Origin: Bacillus sp. FJAT-45350
GTDB lineage: Bacteria; Bacillota; Bacilli; Bacillales; NISU01
Assembly: GCF_002335805.1 (NCBI RefSeq)
Contig: NZ_NISU01000001.1
Span: 2,054,079-2,118,078, forward strand
DNA: 64,000 bases
Direction of reading: 5' to 3'
Position numbers and translations under genes: made by a program. Each line of letters begins with the position of its first letter. Within the stretch, counting starts at the first letter, position 1. Below the pieces are notes generated by a model. The model had not been told where the DNA came from and did not search any database. It saw only the letters and a program-made list of their open reading frames with translations. This document shows positions 38,477 through 47,330 of the stretch, piece by piece.

Positions 38477-38512
38477 AGAACAAAATCCCCATAGCGGAAT
38501 TTGTTCAAAGCA
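38475..38512 (+). repeat. Dispersed intergenic repeat, copy B
   Basis: Related to the copy at 5966-6004: both share AAAGAACAAAA, AGCGG, ATTTGTT and AAGCAA in the same spacing. It begins within the permease stop codon and runs into the terminator. Confidence 0.5.
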
Positions 38513-38515
38513 AAA

Positions 38516-38561
38516 AAAAAGGAACTAACGATTAGCTTGATTGCTATCGTTAGTCCTTTTT
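38516..38561. terminator. Bidirectional terminator between permease and cstA
   Basis: AAGGAACTAACGAT pairs with ATCGTTAGTCCTT around an inner loop, with A and T runs on the two flanks. Confidence 0.88.
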
Positions 38562-38577
38562 CATTATATTTCTTCCG

Positions 38578-40194
38578 TTACATATTCACAGTATTTTCAT
38601 TATTTTTTGATCCAACTATCGAACGCCAGCCTTCAATTGCTAAGAAAATACATAAAATGAATAAGATAGATGATGCTACTGCCAACATATAATTGCCACC
38701 AATGAAGTTATTGTACATCATAAGCCCTAAAGCTGAAATCGTAACGATGAACATGACAATCATAGGAATGATAACATAAAATGCCTTTGCACCAGTTTTG
38801 ATTAACCATGTTGCTACCGCTAATAACGCTAATGCCCCTAGCATTTGGTTCGCTGCTCCAAATAAAGGCCATAACGCAGACCATGTACCAGATAAAGCAA
38901 GTGCACCAGCTCCAACTAAACCTGCTGCTGTCGCTGTATGGTTGTTTCTAAATATTGTTGTTCTATCTTCGCCTAGTTCTTGAATTGCATAACGTAAAAG
39001 TCTTGTAGCCGAATCTAATGTTGTTAATAAAAACGCTGAAGCTGTTAATGCTGTAAAGGTAATTGCTGTTGATTCTGGAATACCCCAATGAGACATAAAA
39101 TATCCAATCCCTGCAGAGAATGTTCCAATTGGACCTCCAAGAGCATCCATTCTTGCAGCAAAGTCCGCTTGAGATAAGTACGCGACAGACCCAATTGCAA
39201 CGATTGCCAAAAATCCTTCTAACAACATTCCACCGTATGCAATAAATTTACCGTTCTTCTCATTATCTAATTGCTTTGCTGTTGTACCAGATGATACTAA
39301 TGAATGGAATCCAGAAATAGCTCCACATGCAATCGTGATGAATAAAATTGGGAATAAGAATCCTAATTGAGCATTATAAAATCCAGTATAAGCAGGGAAT
39401 TCAATAGTTGGCGCAGCTAGAATAATACCAACTGCCGCCCCTGCAATCATTCCATACAATAAAAATGAATTTAAATAATCACGTGGCTGTAGTAGAACCC
39501 ATACAGGTAAAATAGAAGCAAGATAAGCATAACCTAATAATATGAGAGACCAAGCCGTTGCAGGTAGTGAGATTGGGAAGTTAATTCCTACCCATATACA
39601 CCCAAGCATTACAGCGACACCTATAATACTTGCTCCAACTAAATTCATTCGTAATTGGTTGATAATAAAACCAAAGATAATTGCAACACCTAAGAATAGA
39701 ACAGATGCAGTTGCTGCTTCAGGAACAGAAACAAACGTGTTCGCTACTAAAATAATAAATACACCAACAATTAAAACTAATGTTGCAATAGAAAATGTTA
39801 AGAATAAGACTTGTCCTCGATTTCCAATATACTCTTTAATAATTCCACCAATTGACTTTGCCTTATGACGAATCGATGCTTGAAGCGATGTATAATCATG
39901 TACACCACCAATAAAAATACTTCCGATAATAATCCATATAACTGCCGGTAACCAGCCAAAAAATGCCGCTGTTAAAGGTCCAACGATTGGTCCTCCACCC
40001 GCAATTGTTGCAAAGTGATGCCCAAGTAAAACTGGCTTCTTCGCAGGTACGTAATCAATCCCGTCATACATTTCGGTTGCCGGTGTCTTTCGATTAGGGT
40101 CCACTTTCATTTGCTTTTCTAAAAAACGTCCATATGTGAAATAAGCTACTAAAAATATAATTCCAGAGATTAATAATAAAGTTAATAAGTTCAT
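38578..40194 (-). CDS. cstA: Carbon starvation protein CstA, peptide/pyruvate transporter family
   Basis: A 538-residue membrane protein with about 15 helices that fits the CstA family, whose members import peptides or pyruvate under carbon limitation. Family stretches are HHFATIAGGGPIVGP near residue 55, FGWLPAVIWIIIGSIFIGGVHDY, and HSLVSSGTTAKQL. The frame opens at a TTG at 40215, but the ATG at 40194 has AGAGGAGG at the right spacing and overlaps the upstream gene's stop as ATGA. It is thus translationally coupled to the unknown gene before it. Confidence 0.93.
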   Translation of the reverse strand: MNLLTLLLISGIIFLVAYFTYGRFLEKQMKVDPNRKTPATEMYDGIDYVPAKKPVLLGHHFATIAGGGPIVGPLTAAFFGWLPAVIWIIIGSIFIGGVHDYTSLQASIRHKAKSIGGIIKEYIGNRGQVLFLTFSIATLVLIVGVFIILVANTFVSVPEAATASVLFLGVAIIFGFIINQLRMNLVGASIIGVAVMLGCIWVGINFPISLPATAWSLILLGYAYLASILPVWVLLQPRDYLNSFLLYGMIAGAAVGIILAAPTIEFPAYTGFYNAQLGFLFPILFITIACGAISGFHSLVSSGTTAKQLDNEKNGKFIAYGGMLLEGFLAIVAIGSVAYLSQADFAARMDALGGPIGTFSAGIGYFMSHWGIPESTAITFTALTASAFLLTTLDSATRLLRYAIQELGEDRTTIFRNNHTATAAGLVGAGALALSGTWSALWPLFGAANQMLGALALLAVATWLIKTGAKAFYVIIPMIVMFIVTISALGLMMYNNFIGGNYMLAVASSILFILCIFLAIEGWRSIVGSKNNENTVNM

Positions 40195-40718
40195 TGTGTT
40201 TCCTCCTCTAAACAATGAGAAAATACGGTCATAAATTCTTTTCCTTTACGATGAACCGTTATTTCCTTGTCCGCTACTTGAACAACTGCGATATAAACCT
40301 CTGCCCAGCCATTCATTCCCCATTTGATAAATTTCATCTTTCTTTTTTTCTTAGCCAACTTCTTTACTTCATCTGTGACTTCTTGGTTCGTGACGATTAC
40401 ACCAATAAAGATTGTCGACATATGTTCACTACGGTCAGGTACATAGGCCCCTATATGTTCTACTATTTTTGTTTCTAATGATTCAATATCTTCTGATGTT
40501 ACTACTTCTTCTTTTTTTAATGTGAATACAAATTGTTGATTTTCAACTCCCCATACTTTGACGCTTTTTGAACCAAAATACTTTTCATCACTTCGATGAT
40601 ATTCAGCTCTAAAATCAATAGGAATATTACTAAGACTCTCATCTCGATACACATTAAACTGCGTTGTATACTTGTTTGCTACTTGTTGTATATATTGTTC
40701 CATAGCTTGTACATTCAT
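40191..40718 (-). CDS. Conserved-looking protein of unknown function upstream of cstA
   Basis: A soluble protein of about 175 residues that I do not recognise. It begins with an amphipathic helix (MNVQAMEQYIQQVANKY), has FRAEYHRSDEKYF, a mixed alpha/beta middle and a basic stretch KKLAKKKRKMKFIKWG, then a strand-rich C-terminus. There is no signal peptide or membrane helix. The frame also allows GTG 40727 and ATG 40724; AGGTG lies six bases before the ATG at 40718. It sits between the CC/Se-motif gene and cstA with a 4-base overlap, so it may modulate or serve that transporter. Confidence 0.7.
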   Translation of the reverse strand: MNVQAMEQYIQQVANKYTTQFNVYRDESLSNIPIDFRAEYHRSDEKYFGSKSVKVWGVENQQFVFTLKKEEVVTSEDIESLETKIVEHIGAYVPDRSEHMSTIFIGVIVTNQEVTDEVKKLAKKKRKMKFIKWGMNGWAEVYIAVVQVADKEITVHRKGKEFMTVFSHCLEEETQ

Positions 40719-40727
40719 TTTCATCAC

Positions 40728-41030
40728 CTAGAATCGTTTTAATCCTGTTGCTTTCAATCCCTTTAATAAACCAAAACCTGATAGTGCAATAATAATTTTT
40801 CCATTCTTAAAATTCAGACTTTTTTCAATGTAGATATCAATTCCATCCTCATGGTGCTTATGAAAACGTTTTTCTTCACTTGGTCTATTTAAAGTTACTT
40901 CAACCTCTGCTGCTCCTCCAATACAACATTTATTTATCGTTTCATACAACGAAAGTTGAGCAACTCCTCCTCTATCTTTAATATACTTTTTAGCTTTACT
41001 GTCGATTGTCACTTCGACATTATTCTCCAT
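40728..41030 (-). CDS. CC/Se-motif family protein
   Basis: A small protein of 100 residues whose centre has the motif TINKCCIGGAAEVEV, the adjacent Cys pair that defines the CC/Se-motif (seleno)protein family. In some members one Cys is selenocysteine, but here both are ordinary cysteine codons. The fold resembles the HesB/IscA class, and a redox or metal role is plausible but unproven. The frame extends upstream to 41090, but the ATG at 41030 begins MENNVEV, with AAGGAGG 13 bases before it. It is the first gene of the cstA transcript. Confidence 0.75.
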   Translation of the reverse strand: MENNVEVTIDSKAKKYIKDRGGVAQLSLYETINKCCIGGAAEVEVTLNRPSEEKRFHKHHEDGIDIYIEKSLNFKNGKIIIALSGFGLLKGLKATGLKRF

Positions 41031-41133
41031 GACTTGAATCAAACCTCCTTTCCCATATCTTATAATATTACTATTATTTAAAATATTCAAATAGTTTTTT
41101 AAATAATTTTAAAATAGTTATAAATACGTATAA

Positions 41134-41174
41134 AGAAAAACCGTTCTTACTTGTAAATAAGGGAACGGTTTTTA
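41134..41174 (-). terminator. Terminator after the deacetylase gene
   Basis: AACCGTTC/GAACGGTT stem with T-rich sequence following on the minus strand, five bases below the stop codon at 41179. Confidence 0.85.
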
Positions 41175-41178
41175 GGAC

Positions 41179-42018
41179 TTAATAGTTTAAAAATTGTATA
41201 TTAAATGCATCTTCATGAAGAATCTCAAAACGAAATCCTTGTTCTGCTAGTCCTTCAATAATTCGAGGTAATGCTTCAGTAGTCGTTGTTTTAGCTGGAC
41301 TATCGTGGAAAAGAACTATAATTTGGTCATGATTTTGACTATTCCCTAACACAGCATTTACAATTTTATTTTTATCTACTATACTAGCAGAAGCATCTAT
41401 TGAGTCAACATTCCAATCAAAATAAACATACCCTCTACTTTCAAGTTCTTGCGCTATCTCTTTCATCACATTTTTTCCACCATGACGGTGGCTCACTGTA
41501 TTGTTCGAACCACCAGGAAAACGTACGAGCTTCGTATCTACACCAGTAACGTCAAAAATAAATTTCTCCCATTGTTGAAAGTCCTCAAAAAACGCATCAA
41601 CTGATTGATAGATTTTACCGTAATTATGGGAATATGTATGATTACCTATACCATGTCCCTTCTCAACAATTTTTCTAAGTAGTTCATGTCCAGCTTCCGT
41701 TTCATTCCCTATTGGAAAAAACGTTGCCTTGATTTCATATTCATCTAACGTGTCTAGTATGATTCTCGTATTCTCTGACGGACCATCATCAAAGGTAAGA
41801 TAGGCAACCTTCCCTTCTTCTTCTATAACTACAGGCTCATTATATTGTCCTAGCTCTTTCTCTAATTCTTCTATTTCTTTTTGTAACTCTTCTAATTCAT
41901 ACTTTAGTCGTTCATTTTCCTTTACCACTTCAAAGCTCTTTGAATAATCACTCCTTTGTTGTGATGCATAGGTTGTTTTTTCCCACGTATAAAATAATAA
42001 AAAGCCACAAAGAAACAC
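41179..42018 (-). CDS. Membrane-anchored polysaccharide deacetylase
   Basis: A NodB-domain deacetylase. A membrane helix at the N-terminus is followed by a coiled coil of about 35 residues (KENERLKYELEELQKE) and then the NodB domain from about residue 70, with TFDDGPS (catalytic Asp pair), HTYSHNYG (metal His), VRFPGGSNN and IIVLFHDS near the end. Such enzymes deacetylate peptidoglycan or related glycans. The start is uncertain: the only canonical codon in frame is the GTG at 42018, which lacks a ribosome binding site. A strong GGGGGGAG lies 35 bases farther up, followed in frame by non-standard codons that would complete the membrane helix. Confidence 0.85.
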   Translation of the reverse strand: MFLCGFLLFYTWEKTTYASQQRSDYSKSFEVVKENERLKYELEELQKEIEELEKELGQYNEPVVIEEEGKVAYLTFDDGPSENTRIILDTLDEYEIKATFFPIGNETEAGHELLRKIVEKGHGIGNHTYSHNYGKIYQSVDAFFEDFQQWEKFIFDVTGVDTKLVRFPGGSNNTVSHRHGGKNVMKEIAQELESRGYVYFDWNVDSIDASASIVDKNKIVNAVLGNSQNHDQIIVLFHDSPAKTTTTEALPRIIEGLAEQGFRFEILHEDAFNIQFLNY

Positions 42019-42165
42019 AACACTTATTACTAATGCACCTGATTTTATCTTACTCCCCCCAATTTGTACGACTTATTATTTTATATGTGGTAACAGTTTG
42101 TCCTAGTCGGTTTAAAATTGGAATTTATTTGGATACATGGAGAAAGGCGGTAATAAATTTACACA

Positions 42166-42212
42166 ATAAAAAACAACACCTTATAATGTATAATGACATG
42201 CTAAGTGTTGTT
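42166..42212 (-). terminator. Terminator after the FAD oxidoreductase gene
   Basis: AACAACAC pairs with GTGTTGTT and is followed by a T6 run on the minus strand. Confidence 0.75.
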
Positions 42213-42227
42213 CTCATTAGCCAAGAA

Positions 42228-43343
42228 CTATTTAATAGCTCCAGCTACATCATATAATTCGAGATTTATTTCTGTTGGAACTCCTTGAGCAAGCTTTGCT
42301 AATTCAGAACCTAAATAAGGTCCAGCCGTTAAACCAGAAGCTCCTAAACCATTAGCAAGGTACACACCTTCATAATTAGGAAGAGACCCAATGACTGGTA
42401 AAAAGCCTGGGGTATACGGTCGAAACCCTACCCTTGTCTCAATTAAAGTACTTTCAGCCAAACCTGGAGCAACCATTAGAGCCTTATCAAATATTTCATG
42501 TAACCCACCTGCCGTGACTCGATTATCAAACCCCTTGTCATCCTCATGGGTTGCTCCAACAACAATGTGACCATCTTCAAATGCTAATAAATATTGATTA
42601 TTAGGAGGCATAACAACTGGCCATTTATTGGTATTCGCTCCTGTCAACTCTAGATGAACAATTTGCGCTTTCTGAGGTGATACTAGAAACTCTATTCCTA
42701 CCGCTTCAAACAACTCTTTCGCCCAAGCACCACCAGTGACTATTACCTTTTCAGCAGATAGAATTTGATTATTTATTTTTACACCTGTAACATTATTACC
42801 TATTACATGAAGGGTTGCTTCACCATAAATAACAGTAGCTCCAATTCCTTTAGCAACATTAATTAGAGCATCACGAAGAGCTCTCCCATTAACACGAGCA
42901 CCTCCACTAATATGAATTGAACTATATTCTTCTGATAAAGGCGGAAACAAAGCTTTCGTTTCAGCTGCTGATAACCTAGTTATTTCACCAATTTCTGGAG
43001 CATCCTCACGTCTTTTATATGCTCGTTCCATCATTTTCTCTAGCTTTTCCTCATCTGTGTGGAGACTAATTGCCCCTACTTGTTGATATCCTGTATTTTT
43101 TTCACCTAATAATTCCATTTCTTTAATGAGTTCTGGGTAAAATCTAGCACCATTTTTGACTAATTGATACCATGCCTTATTTCGACGTTGGGTCAGCCAT
43201 GGACAAACGATCCCTGCTGCTGCATCTGTTGCTTGTCCTTTGTCCTCTCTGTCTACTAAAGTAACCGAGTGTCCAGCTTTTGCAAGATGGTATGCGGTTG
43301 ATGCACCTAGAATCCCTGAGCCTATGACAATATACGATTGCAT
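42228..43343 (-). CDS. FAD-dependent amino-acid/glycine oxidase family protein
   Basis: A DAO-fold flavoprotein of 371 residues. The N-terminal dinucleotide site is VIGSGILGASTAYHLAKAGHSVTLVD (GxGxxG) and the C-terminal FAD contact is FLPVIGSLPNYEGVYLANGLGASGL. The closest families are DadA, ThiO and sarcosine oxidase-type enzymes, which oxidise D-amino acids, glycine or N-methyl amino acids. No partner gene fixes the substrate. It ends at its own terminator, and the next gene upstream is divided from it by about 200 bases. Confidence 0.82.
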   Translation of the reverse strand: MQSYIVIGSGILGASTAYHLAKAGHSVTLVDREDKGQATDAAAGIVCPWLTQRRNKAWYQLVKNGARFYPELIKEMELLGEKNTGYQQVGAISLHTDEEKLEKMMERAYKRREDAPEIGEITRLSAAETKALFPPLSEEYSSIHISGGARVNGRALRDALINVAKGIGATVIYGEATLHVIGNNVTGVKINNQILSAEKVIVTGGAWAKELFEAVGIEFLVSPQKAQIVHLELTGANTNKWPVVMPPNNQYLLAFEDGHIVVGATHEDDKGFDNRVTAGGLHEIFDKALMVAPGLAESTLIETRVGFRPYTPGFLPVIGSLPNYEGVYLANGLGASGLTAGPYLGSELAKLAQGVPTEINLELYDVAGAIK

Positions 43344-43465
43344 TTAAACACCTTTTCCATTTCAAGATTTTTCCTATGTAATATCCTTCTATAATAAGTA
43401 TACATTTAAATACTATATAGATAAATTAACCTTATCAAGTTTTAAGACACATATAAAGAATTAAC

Positions 43466-43536
43466 CAAAATAAGTGCCTATTACCAACCATTGCTTAATT
43501 TAAATACATTCAGCAAATTGGTCGTAAGGCACTTAT
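43466..43536 (-). terminator. Long-loop terminator after the SspL-like gene
   Basis: ATAAGTGCCT pairs with AGGCACTTAT across 47 bases that contain a second inner stem (TTACCAA with TTGGT-n-GTAA). A T-rich stretch follows on the minus strand. Confidence 0.55.
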
Positions 43537-43545
43537 CAAAAAATA

Positions 43546-43695
43546 CTATTTTGTATTCTTCTTCTTTGCAGCTTCTTCTCCTTGGCTGTAGACTTCACCT
43601 GCAAATTCATTATCAGGTGAATTACCTAATGGATTTACACTTTGAGCCCCTGGTACTTGAGGGTTCTTGTTTTGCTTACCTTGTCTTTTTGACAT
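43546..43695 (-). CDS. Small spore protein, SspL-like (tentative)
   Basis: A 49-residue hydrophilic protein rich in Lys, Gln and Asn, read from the ATG at 43695 with GGGAGG 11 bases before it. The C-terminus EEAAKKKNTK and the N-P-x-G spacing in the middle recall B. subtilis SspL (ending LEERAKKSNTKR). No membrane segment or signal is present. If correct, it is a minor small acid-soluble spore protein made in the forespore. The resemblance is short, so another small basic spore protein is possible. Confidence 0.55.
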   Translation of the reverse strand: MSKRQGKQNKNPQVPGAQSVNPLGNSPDNEFAGEVYSQGEEAAKKKNTK

Positions 43696-43703
43696 CGTCT
43701 CAT

Positions 43704-44111
43704 TCACCTCCCATTATGTAGTTGTTTCCTTATCTTAACTTCTGATTCCATAAAAAAACAAAAATAATAAGAAATAAATTTTGAAACTACTGAAAAGGTC
43801 CAATATAGTGGGTTCAGGAAGCAGTAAAGACTGCTAGAAAAGTGAAAATCACACTTTTTCAGCAGCCTTGTAAATTTTTCTTTTTCATTAATATGGTAAA
43901 CAATTTCATTACTCATCTTTTTCGAGTTTTCTGCTAATTTTCTAACTTCATTAGCTACAACAGCAAAGCCCTTTCCCTCATCCCCTGCACGTGCTGCTTC
44001 AATTGATGCATTTAGTGCAAGTAAGTTATTGTAAACATCATCTAATTTAGCATCTATGTAGTATTTCAATCGTTTTAATTCGACTTTCATTAGTCCCATA
44101 AAAAATAGCAA
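43704..44111 (-). pseudogene. Relic of a methyl-accepting chemotaxis protein
   Basis: The frame holds the central hairpin tip of an MCP signalling domain, [21 protein letters not shown] and then [15 protein letters not shown]. The hydrophobic tail after about residue 85 ([16 protein letters not shown]) is out of character for an MCP, and the N-terminal sensor and the rest of the signalling helices are missing. It is therefore a decayed fragment of a chemoreceptor or of a similar heme- or methyl-accepting sensor. Confidence 0.7.
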
Positions 44112-44151
44112 CTAAAATTTCAGTTGCCATCTCATTACACATCTATTCAAA

Positions 44152-44316
44152 TCAGTTATTTCTCGAAGCTGCGTCTCCTCGAAATTTTACAGCAAGTCCC
44201 ACAACTACTAATGGCAATCCTAGCATAAATAGAGTTAAGTTTGTCGTAACACCGCTTAATAGTAAGCAAACGGCACCTAATCCTCCAAGCACTAACGTCA
44301 GAAATTTATAATCCAT
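44152..44316 (-). CDS. Small two-helix membrane protein
   Basis: A 54-residue frame from the ATG at 44316 to TGA at 44152. It has two hydrophobic helices (about 5-20 and 28-45) joined by a SGVTTN turn and ends with a charged tail FRGDAASRNN. I do not recognise the family. Its ribosome binding site (GATGGAG) is acceptable, and no homologous frame overlaps it on the other strand. Confidence 0.5.
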   Translation of the reverse strand: MDYKFLTLVLGGLGAVCLLLSGVTTNLTLFMLGLPLVVVGLAVKFRGDAASRNN

Positions 44317-44483
44317 AGTATCAACTCCATCACATTCGTTTCTTTAATAGTACCATTGTTACTTCGATAAATCTTTAATTTTTTTGAATTTTCCAACTAA
44401 TTTTTCGCCTACAGGTTTTGTAAAGGTATAAAAACGAGTTATTAACGCAATTTAATAAGAAAAAATCAGTTAGGAGAAATCAA

Positions 44484-45620
44484 ATGAAAGCTGTTACTTA
44501 TCAAGGTATTAAAGACGTAAAGGTAAAAGAAGTAGCTGATCCTAAAATAGGAAAAAAAGATGATATATTAGTACGTATTACAAGTACAGCGATTTGCGGA
44601 TCTGATTTACACCTTGTTCACGGTATGATACCTCAATTTCCTGAGGATTATATTATCGGACATGAACCTATGGGAATCGTTGAAGACGTTGGGCCCGATG
44701 TGACAAAAGTTAAAAAGGGGGACCGTGTCATAATTCCTTTTAACATTGCTTGTGGAGAATGCTTTTTCTGTAAAAATGAGTTAGAAAGCCAATGTGACAA
44801 TGCAAACCCTGATAATGAAGCTGGGGCATACTTTGGTTATTCAGGGCTTTATGGGGGATATCCTGGTGGCCAAGCCGAGCTATTACGAGTGCCATATGGT
44901 AACTTTGTACCTTACGTCGTTCCTGAAGATTGCGAATTGGAAGATGAAAAGCTTTTGTTTTTATCAGATATTATTCCAACTGCATGGTGGGGAATTGAGC
45001 AAGCAGAAGTTAAAGATGGAGATACCGTTATTATTTTAGGATGTGGACCTGTTGGACTACTTGCTCAGAAATTTGCTTGGATGAAAGGAGCAACGCGCGT
45101 AATTGCAGTAGATTACGTTCAGTATCGCCTTGAACATGCAAAAAGAACAAATAATGTTGAGGTATTTGACTTCACCCAATATAAGGCATTAGGCTCACAT
45201 CTAAAGGAGATTACAAAAGGTGGAGCAGATGCAGTAATTGATTGCGTTGGCATGGATGGTAAAAAAACGGCAGTTGAAATGATTGAAACAGCTCTAAAAC
45301 TGCAAGGTGGAGCAATGGGCGCCATTCAACTAGCCAGTCAATGTGTCCGCAAAGGTGGTATCGTAAGTATCCTTGGCGTATATGGATTGCGGTATAACAT
45401 GTTCCCACTTGGAGATTTCTTCTCTAGAAATATAACACTGAAAATGGGACAAGCACCTGTTATTCATTTTTTACCCGATCTATATAAGAAAATTATTAAA
45501 GAAGAATTTGATCCAACTGATATTATCACACATAAACTACCTCTATCAGAAGCTGAACACGGATATGACATTTTTGATGAAAAGCATGATGACTGTATAA
45601 AGGTAGTATTGAAGCCATAA
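44484..45620 (+). CDS. Zinc-dependent alcohol dehydrogenase
   Basis: A medium-chain dehydrogenase of 378 residues. The catalytic zinc site is ICGSDLHL and GHEPMG; the structural zinc lobe is CGECFFCKNELESQC (CxxCxxCx7C). The Rossmann motif is GCGPVGLLAQKFA followed by VIAVDYVQYRLEHAK, where the Asp favours NAD. The size and the inserted loops resemble the glutathione-independent formaldehyde dehydrogenase and threonine dehydrogenase-like group. The substrate is unknown. AGGAGA precedes the ATG. It is monocistronic with a shared terminator at the 3' end. Confidence 0.88.
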   Translation: MKAVTYQGIKDVKVKEVADPKIGKKDDILVRITSTAICGSDLHLVHGMIPQFPEDYIIGHEPMGIVEDVGPDVTKVKKGDRVIIPFNIACGECFFCKNELESQCDNANPDNEAGAYFGYSGLYGGYPGGQAELLRVPYGNFVPYVVPEDCELEDEKLLFLSDIIPTAWWGIEQAEVKDGDTVIILGCGPVGLLAQKFAWMKGATRVIAVDYVQYRLEHAKRTNNVEVFDFTQYKALGSHLKEITKGGADAVIDCVGMDGKKTAVEMIETALKLQGGAMGAIQLASQCVRKGGIVSILGVYGLRYNMFPLGDFFSRNITLKMGQAPVIHFLPDLYKKIIKEEFDPTDIITHKLPLSEAEHGYDIFDEKHDDCIKVVLKP

Positions 45621-45622
45621 GA

Positions 45623-45670
45623 AAAAAGATACGTTAGAAGGGTGTTTCCTTGCTCTAACGTATCCTTTTC
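45623..45670. terminator. Bidirectional terminator between dehydrogenase and amidase
   Basis: GATACGTTAGA pairs with TCTAACGTATC, with A and T runs flanking on each side. It separates two converging genes. Confidence 0.88.
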
Positions 45671-45673
45671 TTT

Positions 45674-47158
45674 TTATTTATAAAACTCAATTACTCCTTC
45701 AAAAATCGCCTCAGCTGCTTCTTTATGGAATTTCTCTGTAGACATTCTTTTCGCTTCTGCCTCATTTGTAATAAAGCCTAACTCAACTAATACACTTGGC
45801 ATAGTTGTATGACGAATTACTTGAAAGTTTGCTTCTTTTACTCCACGATTATTTGTTTTTAATTTTTTTATTAGTTCTTTTTGTATTTTTTCAGCTAATT
45901 CTTTACTTTTTGTATTTGAGTGATTTCGATTCCAATAAGTTTCTGTACCATGAGCTGCTTGATTTCCAGCAGCATTGGCGTGAATACTTATAAAAGAATC
46001 TGCTTTTGCATTATTTGCTATTTCAACACGCCTAGACAATTCAATAAAAGTATCATTTGACCTTGTCATGACAATCTTTGCTCCTGCCTCTTCAAGCATT
46101 TTTTGAAGTTCTAGACCTGTACGTAATACAATCTCTTTTTCCATTACACCAAAAGCAGTTGCTCCTGGATCTTTACCCCCGTGACCTGGATCAACAACAA
46201 TCGTTTTCCCAGCAAGCTTTCCATTAGTATTTTCATTCTTTTTGTCTGGTTCCTCAACCGTTCCTTCTTCAATCGCTAGAAACCCTCTATGTACATACGC
46301 ATATGTATTGGCGTAAATAATTTTTGCCCAATCTCCTTGATGCTCTACTATATTTACTGTTGAACCTTTTCTTAAACTATCTATTATATCAAACTCAGTT
46401 CCTGGACCTTTTCTCACGTTTAAAGTTGTAGGCTGAACTTGTCCAATTGAAACAAGCTTATCAATTGAAGGAGACTCTATCGGCGATACTTCAGTTTTAT
46501 CTTGAGTTACTTGTTTTGTACGGTTAATTGTAACTTCTTTCGTTGCCTGGTCCCAATGTACTTTAGCACCAAAAGATTCTGAGAAGTATCTAAGCGGTAA
46601 TAATGTACTCGAATTCACTATAATAGGTTCTGGATTAACAGCTTTAGAAGTACCATTTACTAAAACTGTATTGCTGTTAATAGTAAATAAAATCTCTGTA
46701 CCATTATCTTTCGCTAGTACTTGTCTCGTATTCCCTAACCATTGGACCTCAATACCTAACGCTTCTCCTAATACTCTAAATGGAACCATCAAACTATTAT
46801 CCTTCAATAGGGGTTGTGTAGGTAAAACCATTTCCTCATTATTCACAAAAATTCTGTTTGATTGATTTGTAGACTGATTGTTTAATTGAATATGATCACT
46901 ATGAACAAATGCATCTTGTGAGTTATATTTAATTTTATACCATTCACCATTTACTGCTTGTTCAATAATTTGCACTTTAAATTCCTTTGTTAATTTACCA
47001 AGTAATTCTCCGTTAGTAGAAGGTGCAGATCTAACATTGAGGATGTCTGCTTTTACAGTACCTTCTTGAAAAGATGATGAAACATATTGTGCTGGAAGTA
47101 CGACTGATAGCGCAATTAAAAAGCTTAAGCCTAACAGCCAAAGTCTATGATACTTCAT
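45674..47158 (-). CDS. Secreted N-acetylmuramoyl-L-alanine amidase
   Basis: A 494-residue exported cell-wall hydrolase. After the signal peptide (about 1-25) come an SH3b domain (about 30-85, KADILNVRSAPSTNGELLG), a copper-amine-oxidase-N type domain (about 95-215, containing MVPFRVLGEALG and LLPLRYFSESFG), a second SH3b (about 240-295) and the zinc Amidase_3 domain. The last shows VVDPGHGGKDPGA, MEKEIVLRT, SIHANA and ELGFITNEAEA. The ATG at 47158 follows GGGGGAATTG; the GTG-type start at 47191 would add a non-signal extension. It likely acts in wall turnover or cell separation. Confidence 0.9.
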   Translation of the reverse strand: MKYHRLWLLGLSFLIALSVVLPAQYVSSSFQEGTVKADILNVRSAPSTNGELLGKLTKEFKVQIIEQAVNGEWYKIKYNSQDAFVHSDHIQLNNQSTNQSNRIFVNNEEMVLPTQPLLKDNSLMVPFRVLGEALGIEVQWLGNTRQVLAKDNGTEILFTINSNTVLVNGTSKAVNPEPIIVNSSTLLPLRYFSESFGAKVHWDQATKEVTINRTKQVTQDKTEVSPIESPSIDKLVSIGQVQPTTLNVRKGPGTEFDIIDSLRKGSTVNIVEHQGDWAKIIYANTYAYVHRGFLAIEEGTVEEPDKKNENTNGKLAGKTIVVDPGHGGKDPGATAFGVMEKEIVLRTGLELQKMLEEAGAKIVMTRSNDTFIELSRRVEIANNAKADSFISIHANAAGNQAAHGTETYWNRNHSNTKSKELAEKIQKELIKKLKTNNRGVKEANFQVIRHTTMPSVLVELGFITNEAEAKRMSTEKFHKEAAEAIFEGVIEFYK

Positions 47159-47280
47159 TTCAATTCCCCCTACCATTTTATAAACCGACATTTTTCCTTA
47201 TTATAGCATTCATTCAGTAATAATGGATGTAACTTTTGTCATAAAGATACGAATAATGTCCCAGTTTTGGTGTGTGAATT

Positions 47281-47316
47281 ACAAAGCCGCACAAGACTTA
47301 ATTGTCTTTGTGCGAC
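47281..47316 (-). terminator. Terminator after the CotX-like gene
   Basis: GTCGCACAAAGAC and GTCTTGTGCGGC form a stem with one bulge; a moderate T-rich stretch follows on the minus strand. Confidence 0.75.
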
Positions 47317-47330
47317 TCCCATCTTTTAAC

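Noticed and set aside
40728-41030. Selenoprotein with an in-frame TGA
   Set aside because: Both positions of the CC motif are normal Cys codons in an uninterrupted frame.
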